Origin: Chamaesiphon polymorphus CCALA 037
GTDB lineage: Bacteria; Cyanobacteriota; Cyanobacteriia; Cyanobacteriales; Chamaesiphonaceae
NCBI RefSeq assembly: GCF_003003845.1
Contig: NZ_PVWO01000003.1
Location: 1-39,538 of the forward strand
DNA: 39,538 nt
Direction of reading: 5' to 3'
The position numbers and the translations under genes are program-made. Under the pieces are notes generated by a model that was not told where the DNA came from, did no database searches, and was given only the letters and a program-made list of their open reading frames with translations. This document shows, piece by piece, positions 10,501 through 19,500 of this stretch; positions within the stretch are counted from its first letter, which is position 1; every line of letters starts with the position of its first letter.

Positions 10501-13500
10501 CGTGCCAATGCCCGATGCTCAGACAACTTCCGAGCAACTGCGGCAGTTCTTGGGCGAACGGTTGCCAGACTACATGATTCCGGCTTATTTTGTCACGCTC
10601 GATGAGTTGCCCTTGACCCCCAATGGCAAGGTGGACAAACGCGCTTTGCCGCTGCCAGATCTGACTGCGGAGATGGGCAAAAACTACGTCGCCCCACGCA
10701 CCTCGATCGAAGCCCAGTTAGCAGCGATTTGGGCGCAAGTCTTGGGCACTCCCCAAGTGGGCATTCATGACAACTTTTTTGCGATCGGTGGCGACTCGAT
10801 TCTCAGCTTACAAATTATTGCCCGTGCTGCTCAAGCCGGAATCCAACTGACCCCCAAACAACTATTTGCCCATCAATCCATTGCCGAATTAGCCGCCGTA
10901 GCCCGCACCGGACAGGCGATCTCTGCCGAGCAAGGGGTCGTAGTTGGCGATGTGCCACTGACCCCGATTCAACGGTGGTATTTCGATCGAGACTTGCCCG
11001 CACCGCACCACTTCAACCAGACGGTCTTACTCCAAATCCCCGCCACAGTATCGGCGGATCTCCTCCAGCCGATCTTGACATCGATCTGGCAACACCATGA
11101 TGCCCTGCGTCTGCAATTCCAGTCGATCGATGGTGGTTGGCACCAAACCAATGCCGCGTTGACTGCCGTACCCCAACTGCAAGTGGTGGATTTGGGACAG
11201 CTCACTGGTACGGAACAAACCGATCGATTGACCGAAATTTGCGATCGATCGCAAGCCAGTCTAGATTTAGCGTCAGGTTGTCTGCTCCAAGCTACTCTAT
11301 TTGAGATGGGTGAGGGACAACCGCAGCGGCTATTACTAGTGGTGCATCACTTGGCCGTAGATGGCGTGTCTTGGCGGATTTTGCTCGATGATATTCAAAC
11401 AGCCTATCAACAGGTCAGTCAGGGTCAGAACATCAGCCTCCCAGCCAAAACCACCTCCTGGCGACAATGGGCGCAGCAGCTCGTTACCGCGAGTGGTGAT
11501 TTTATCCCCGAATTAGATTACTGGCACCGCCAGATTGCTTCAGTATCGCCAACATTGCCGACCGATCGGCAGGGCGAGAACACCGCTAGCTCGGCAGAAA
11601 CCGTGACTGTTTCGCTCGATGCCACAGCCACCCAAGATTTATTACAGCGCGTGCCAGCGGCTTACCGGACTCAAATTAATGATGTCTTAATTGCGGCACT
11701 CGCCCAGACGATGAGCGAGTGGACGGGCGAGTCCCAGATCCAGATCGACTTAGAAGGTCACGGGCGGGAAGAATTATTTGATGATGTGGATATCTCCCGC
11801 ACGGTGGGCTGGTTTACGACGATGTTCCCCATTTGTCTGGATCTCGCCCCCGATCGTCACCCCGGATCGTTACTCAAGAGCATAAAAAAACAATTACGTC
11901 AAGTCCCCCACAAAGGCATTGGGTATGGGTTGCTGCGCTACGTGCGCCGAGAACCCAGTCTCAGCAGCCATGTTGCCGCCCCGATTAGCTTTAATTATCT
12001 CGGTCAATTCGATGGAGTCTTGGCTGCCGAGAGCGATTTTGAAGTTGCTACGGAGTCAGCGGGGTCAGATATTAGCTTGCAAGGAGAACGCCGACATCTG
12101 CTCGACATCAATGGCGCGATCGTTGCGGGAGAATTACAACTAAATTGGACTTACAGCAGCAACATATACGATCGACAGACGATCGAGCGATTAGCGCAGA
12201 ACTTAATTGACAACTTAGCAGCCTCGATCGCCCATTGTCTGGAACCAACGGCTGGAGGCTACACGCCGTCGGACTTTGCGCTGGCGCGGCTCTCCCAAAC
12301 TGACCTAGATCGGTTGGTGGGTGACAACTGGCGACAGATTGCCGATATTTATCCCCTCTCGCCGCTGCAACAGGGGTTACTGTTCCATAGCTTATATGCG
12401 CCCGAATCGGGAGTGTATATGGTGCAAGTCCACTGTATGTTAAAGGGCAATCTCAACTGTGAGATTTTTGGGAAAGCTTGGCAACAGGCGATCGATCGCT
12501 ATGAAATTTTGCGGACTGGCTTTATCCATGCCGAATTAGCCACGCCGCTCCAATGCGTGTTCGATCGAGTGCCACTAATCTTACACCAGCACGATTGGCA
12601 AGCCAAAGATTTAGTAACTCAACAGGTCGATCTCGATCGACTATTAGAGCGAGAACGCCAGCAAGATTTCGACCTCGCGCGTCCGCCACTGATGCGGCTG
12701 CAAGTGATTCAACTCGCAGCGGATACATATAAATTTGTCTGGACTCACCATCACTTATTACTAGATGGTTGGTCTTTACCATTGGTATTTAAGGAAGTAT
12801 TTGCCGCCTACCATGCTTACGAACGGGGTCAATTGCAACCCCTCGCCCCAGCCACCCCTTACCGGAACTATATTGCTTGGTTACAAACCCAAGACTCGAC
12901 CGCCGCTCGATCTTTCTGGCAAGCCCAATTGCGGGATATTACCGATCCTACGCCGCTGCTGGCTCCCACCGATCGATCGCAATTAGATTCGGGCTACCAG
13001 GTGGCACGATCGCGATTGCCCCTAGCCGTAACAACGACAATCCAACAGTTTGCCCGTCAGCATCAATTGACGATGAGCAACCTGATCCAAGGTGCTTGGG
13101 CACTGTTGCTGAGTCACTATAGTGGTAATGCCGATGTGGTGTTTGGCGTAACTGTGTCGGGCAGACCCGCCACCTTGCCTGGAGTTGAGGAAATCGTCGG
13201 GCCATTTATTAATACTCTGCCCGTTCGAGTGGCGATTCCGTTCGATGCACCGATCTTGCCGTGGTTACAAGCTCTCCAACACCAACAGCAAGAGATCGAT
13301 CGATATGCTTACACCCCCCTGAACGACATTCAAGGTTGGAGCGAGGTTGCCCGTGGGGTGCCCTTATTTGAGAGCATCGTCGTCTTTGAGAATTACCCAG
13401 TTGGTGAGGCTGTCAGCGAACCCCACGCTAACGATCTCCAAATTATTGAGGTGCAAAGTTGGGAGCAAACCAACTATCCCCTGACCTTAATTGCTAGCCC

Positions 13501-16500
13501 CGGTGCGGAGTTAGCCTTGGACATTAGTTTCGATCGCAGTCGGTTTACCCCAGATAGCATCGACCGGATGCTGGAGCACTTACAAGCATTGCTGGCTGGC
13601 ATGGTCGTCGATGGCGATCGATCGATCGAGAGTATCCCGTTGTTATCCACACCAGAACGCCAGCAATTGCTAGAGGTGTGGCACCAAACCCACGCTGACT
13701 ATCCTCAAGATCGGTGCATTCATCAGTTATTCGAGCAGCAAGTAGAGCGCACGCCAGAGGCGATCGCGATCGTCTTTGAAGATCGGTGTTTGACTTACCA
13801 AGACTTAGATCGGTGCGCCAATCGACTGGCACACTATCTCCAATCTCAAGGTGTGGGAGCGGAAACACTCGTCGGGATTTGTGTCGAGCGGTCTGAGGCG
13901 ATGGCGATCGCGATTTTAGCGATTCTCAAAGCGGGCGGTGCTTATGTGCCGATCGATCCCCTGTATCCACGCGATCGCATTGCTTATGTGCTGGCAGACT
14001 CTGGGCTGAGACTCTTGCTCTCCCAAACTTCACTAGCCGAGAATTGGTTGGATCTGGGCGTAACAGTTGTGTGTGTCGATGGCGATGCCGATCGGTGGCA
14101 GCAGCTCCCTGTCACAAATCTGATTAGTTCGGCAACAGCTACGAATTTAGCTTATATCATCTATACATCAGGTTCGACCGGACAACCCAAAGGCGTGGAA
14201 ATCCAGCACCGCAGTGTCATCAATCTGCTCTGGGCGATAATCCGTCAGCTCGAACTGAGTGCCACAGATACGTTGCTAGCGGTAGCGACATTTTCCTTCG
14301 ATATTTCCGTGGCGGAGCTGTTTTTACCGCTGCTCGTCGGTGCCAAGTTGGCGATCGTCAGTCGCGATGTCGCCGCCGATGGCTACCAACTGTTACAGGC
14401 GATCGATCGGTATCAGCCGACATTCATGCAGCCCACCCCCACTACCTGGCGGATGTTATTAGCCGCAGGTTGGCAGGGTAGTCCGAACTTAAAAATGGTG
14501 AGTACGGGTGAGGCACTTCCTGCCGATTTGATGCAGCAACTACTCCCGCTGGGCAAAGAGCTGTGGAACTTATACGGGCCGACCGAAACGACTATCTGGT
14601 CTACTGGTTATCGAATCACATCCCCACGAGCACCGATTACGATTGGTTATCCGATCGCCAATACTCAAATTTACATTCTAAATGCTCGTCGTCAGCTCGT
14701 CCCGATCGGCGTCCCAGGCGAACTCTACATTGGTGGTGCGGGTCTGGCACGGGGCTATTGGCAGCGATCGGAGCTGACTGCCGACAAGTTTATCGACTCT
14801 CCTTTTAGTACCGCAGGGGAGCGTTTATACCGAACAGGGGACTTGGCGCGGTATTTACTGACTGGGGAAGTAGAATACCTCGGACGGATCGACCAACAGG
14901 TGAAGATTCGCGGCTACCGGATTGAGTTGGGAGAAATTGAAGCCGTCCTCTCTCAGCATCCAGACATATCTCAGACTGTGGTGGTGGCTCACAGCCCAGA
15001 GTCTCGATCGCCACAATTGATCGCCTATGTCGTACCTAGTGCAAATGCCCAACCCACGGCGGAGGAATTGCGCGAATTCCTGGTAGAGCGGCTGCCAGCC
15101 TACACGATCCCCAGTATGTTTGTTACCTTGGCTGAATTGCCGCTCACGCCCAATGGCAAGATCGATAAACGGGCATTGCCGCACCCCGATCGCGGGGAAC
15201 TAACCAATAACGCTTATGCAGCCCCACGCACCACGCTAGAAAGTCAACTAACCGCCATCTGGGCAGAAGTTCTGGGTCTATCTCAGGTAGGCATCCACGA
15301 TAACTTCTTCGCGATCGGTGGAGATTCGATTCTGAGTTTACAAATCGTCGCGCGTGCTGGTCGATCGGGGATTCAACTGACACCCAAACAACTATTCGCT
15401 CGCCCCTCGATCGCCGAACTGGCGCAAGTAGCGAGTACGGGACAAGCCATTGCCGCAGAGCAAGGCATTGTAACTGGATCGGTACCTCTCACGCCGATTC
15501 AACACTGGTTTTTTGCACAAAACTTGCCAGAGCCGCAACATTTTAACCAATCTGTGCTATTGGAAGTACCAACAGATTTATCAGCGGACTTACTCCAACA
15601 AGTCTTGACAGCGATCTGGCAGCATCACGACGCGCTCCGCTTGCAATTTGTGGCGACAGGTGGCAGTTGGCAGCAAACTAATGCCGACTGGAGTGCGCCG
15701 CCGCAGCTTCAAACAATCGATTTAGCGGATTTATCCGGTCAGCAACAAGTCGATCGGTTAACAGAAATTTGCAGTCAAGCTCAAGCCAGTTTGGATCTCG
15801 CCGCTGGTTGTTTACTGCGATCGACATTATTCCAGATGGGTGCCGGAGTGCCCCAACGCCTGCTGATTGCCATCCATCACTTAGCTGTAGATGGCGTGTC
15901 TTGGCGGATTTTATTAGAAGATCTCCAAACTGCTTACCACCAACTGACTCAGGGCACAACGATCTCTTTCCCTGCGAAGACGACGGCTTGGCAATATTGG
16001 GCACAGCGGCTGACAGCAGTTGCTGGCGCGCTCGATGCGGAGTTGGATTACTGGCAAGCTCAGGTCAGTCAGCCACTGACACTGCTCCCGACGGACGCTC
16101 GCGGGGAAAATACGATCGGCTCTGGGGCTACTGTGACGGTTTCTCTCAGTGCGACGGCGACTCAAGACCTGCTCAAGCGCGTACCCGCAATTTATCGCAC
16201 GCAGATTAATGATGTGTTGATAGCCGCCCTAGCCCAAACGATCGGGGAGTGGACGGGTGAGTCGAGTCTGTACTTGCATTTGGAAGGCCACGGACGGGAA
16301 GAACTATTTGACGATGTGGATATTTCTCGCACTGTGGGCTGGTTTACGACGATGTTTCCCGTGTCGCTGCATTGGTCTGAGGGCGATGGAGAGGGAACAT
16401 TGCTCAAGAAGATTAAAGAACAACTGCGACGGGTGCCTAATAAAGGCATCGGCTATGGAGTCCTCCGCTATCTACAACAATCGCATAGCCTCGCCGATCG

Positions 16501-19500
16501 CCCCACGCCAGCGATTAGCTTTAACTATCTAGGTCAATTCGATCGCACCCTCAGTGCTGAAAGCGATTTCCAACTAGCCAGCGAGTCGGCGGGGGCTGAG
16601 AGTAATAGTCAGGGTCATCGCCAGCATTTGCTAGATATCAGTGGCTCGATCGTCGGCGGTCAACTACATTTGAGCTGGAATTATAGTAGCAATCTCCACC
16701 AGCCCGAAACGATCGAACGATTGGCGCACCGTCTGTTACATCATTTAACCGCCACGATCGACCATTGCTTGGAACCTACCGCAGGTGGTTACACCCCCTC
16801 AGACTTCCCCCTCGCTCAGTTATCGCAACCAGAACTCGATCGAATTGTCGATAACGATTGGCGATCGGTAGTCGATATTTATCCGCTCTCACCGATGCAG
16901 CAAGGGATGTTGTTCCACAGTCTCTACGCACCAGAATCTGGCGTTTATGTAGAGTTGGTGCAGTGTACATTGCAGGGCAATCTGAATATCGATGTATTTT
17001 GTCAAGCTTGGCAACGGGTCATCGATCGCTATGATATTCTCCGAACCAGCTTCATCTGGTCGGATTTAACCGCCCCTGTGCAAGTCGTGCGCCAACAAGC
17101 CACTTTACCTTTCACCTATTCCGACTATCGCGACGCGGATCCCCAGCAGCAACAGCAACACATCGTTGCCGCGATCGAACGCGAAAAACAGGGATTTGAG
17201 TGGTCGCAACCACCCCTGATGCGGTTGCACTTAATGCAATTATCAGCACATACCTATGAATTTCTCTGGAGTAGCCATCACATCTTATTAGATGGTTGGT
17301 CGCTGCCATTGGTATTTAAGGAGGTACTAGCCGCTTATCAGGTCTACGAACGGGGCGAAACCATTGAGGTGATGCCACCAGCTAATTCATATCGGAGCTA
17401 TATTGCGTGGTTGCAGGCTCAGGACATGGGTGCCGCTAAAGTCTTTTGGCAACAGCAGCTTGAGGGAATTGCTGCGCCGACACCATTAATCGCGCCGACC
17501 GATCGATCGGCATTGACTAGCGGCTCCTACATCGCACGGTTACAGCTACCACCAGAGACGACGGCTACACTCCAACAATTTGTCCGCCAGCACCAACTGA
17601 CGATGAGCAACCTCATCCAAGGAGCTTGGGCATTGCTGCTCGGTCGCTATAGTGACGAACGGGATGTGGTATTTGGGGTGACGGTTTCGGGACGACCAGC
17701 AGCTTTGGCTGGTGTCGAAGAGATCGTCGGTCTGTTTATTAACACGCTGCCGCTGCGAGTGGCAATTACCGACGAGATCGAGGTCTTGCCGTGGCTGCAA
17801 ACCCTGCAAGCGCAACAACAAGAGATCGATCGCTATGCTTATACGCCATTAGTCGAAATTCAAGGTTGGAGCGAGATTCCGGCAGGAGCCGCGCTGTTTG
17901 AAAGCATTGTGGTGTTTGAAAATTACCCGCTCGGTGAGGCTGTCCAATCGCCGCCGAGTGCTGATGATTTGCAAATCATTAATGTGCGGAATTTGCAACA
18001 GACTAACTTTCCACTCACCCTGATTGCGATTCCTGGTAACGAGCTAGCGATCGAAATCCGATCGGATTGTAGTCGCTTTACCACGGAGACGATCGATCGA
18101 ATGCTCGGACATTTCCACCATCTGCTGCTCGAAATTACGACCGCTCCCAACCGATCGCTCGATCGATTAACGCTAATATCTGCCGCCGAACGAGCGCAAT
18201 TGACCGAGTGGCAACAAGTTAGCGGCTACGATCCCACCGAACTCTGCATCCCCGCACTGTTCGAGCGACAGGTGTTATTGAGTCCCGACGCGATCGCTGT
18301 AGTTAGCGGTGAGCAGACCATCACCTATGCCGAATTGAACGCTCGTGCCGATCGATTAGCCTCCCAACTTCAGTCGCTCGGCGTGCAGTCTGAGGGGCTG
18401 GTGGGCATCTGTATGGAGCGGTCGATCGAGGCGATCGTCAGTGTCGTGGCGATCCTCAAAGCGGGTGGTGCTTACGTGCCCCTCGACCCCACCTATCCGC
18501 CAGAACGACTGGCTTATATGTTGGCAGATACCCAACTAGCCGTGCTGCTCACACAGGTGGAATTACTCGATCGCTTACCGCCCACTACCGCTCAGACGAT
18601 TTGTATCGATCGCGATTGGGAACAGATCGCCAGTCATCCCCCCTTTAATTACCCCAGCCCAACGATTTCCCCCACCGACTTAGCTTATGTAATTTACACA
18701 TCGGGTTCCACCGGACAACCCAAGGGCGTAATGATTCCGCATCAAGGGATTACCCGCCTAGTGCTGAATACCAACTATATTCAATTCTCGGCACTCGATC
18801 GGGTGGCACATGCTGCCAATACCGCCTTTGATGCCGCCACCTTTGAAATTTGGGGAGCCTTACTCAATGGGGCGCAACTCACGATCGTGCCGCAGACGGT
18901 GCTGTTATCGCCACCAGACTTAATTGCACTGTTGACCGATCGCCAGATTAGCGTGTTGTTCCTGACTCCAGCCCTATTCGATCGATTGGCCAGCATCGCA
19001 CCGACAGCCTTTGGTAAGCTCCGCTATCTGATTATGGGTGGGGAAGCCCTCGACCCTCATTGGGTGCGCGTGGTGCAAGCTGCTGGCGCGCCGCAGCACT
19101 TACTCAATGGCTATGGCCCGACCGAGAGTACGACCTTTGCCACCTATTATGAAGTGACCGAGCTAAGTCCCACGGTCACGAATATTCCCATCGGTCGTCC
19201 CCTAGCACACACCGAGATCTCGATCTTAGATCGGTATCTCCAACCCGTCCCGATTGGGGTACCTGGCGAGCTGCATATTGGGGGAGCGGGCTTGGCACGA
19301 GGATATTGGCAACGTCCAGAGCTGACAGCCGAGAAGTTTATCCCACATCCCTGTAGCGATCGACCGGACAGTCGCTTGTATAAAACTGGCGATCTGGTGC
19401 GCTACTTACCTAGTGGCGATATTGAATACCTCGATCGCATCGATGGACAAGTCAAAATTCGGGGGTTCCGTATTGAAATTGGTGAAATTGAAGCGGTTCT

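Noticed and set aside
13710-15190. Calling NRPS-B module 3 a glycine module
   Set aside because: The pocket departs at positions 239 and 301, and an intact E domain and D-accepting C domain follow, which does not fit an achiral residue.
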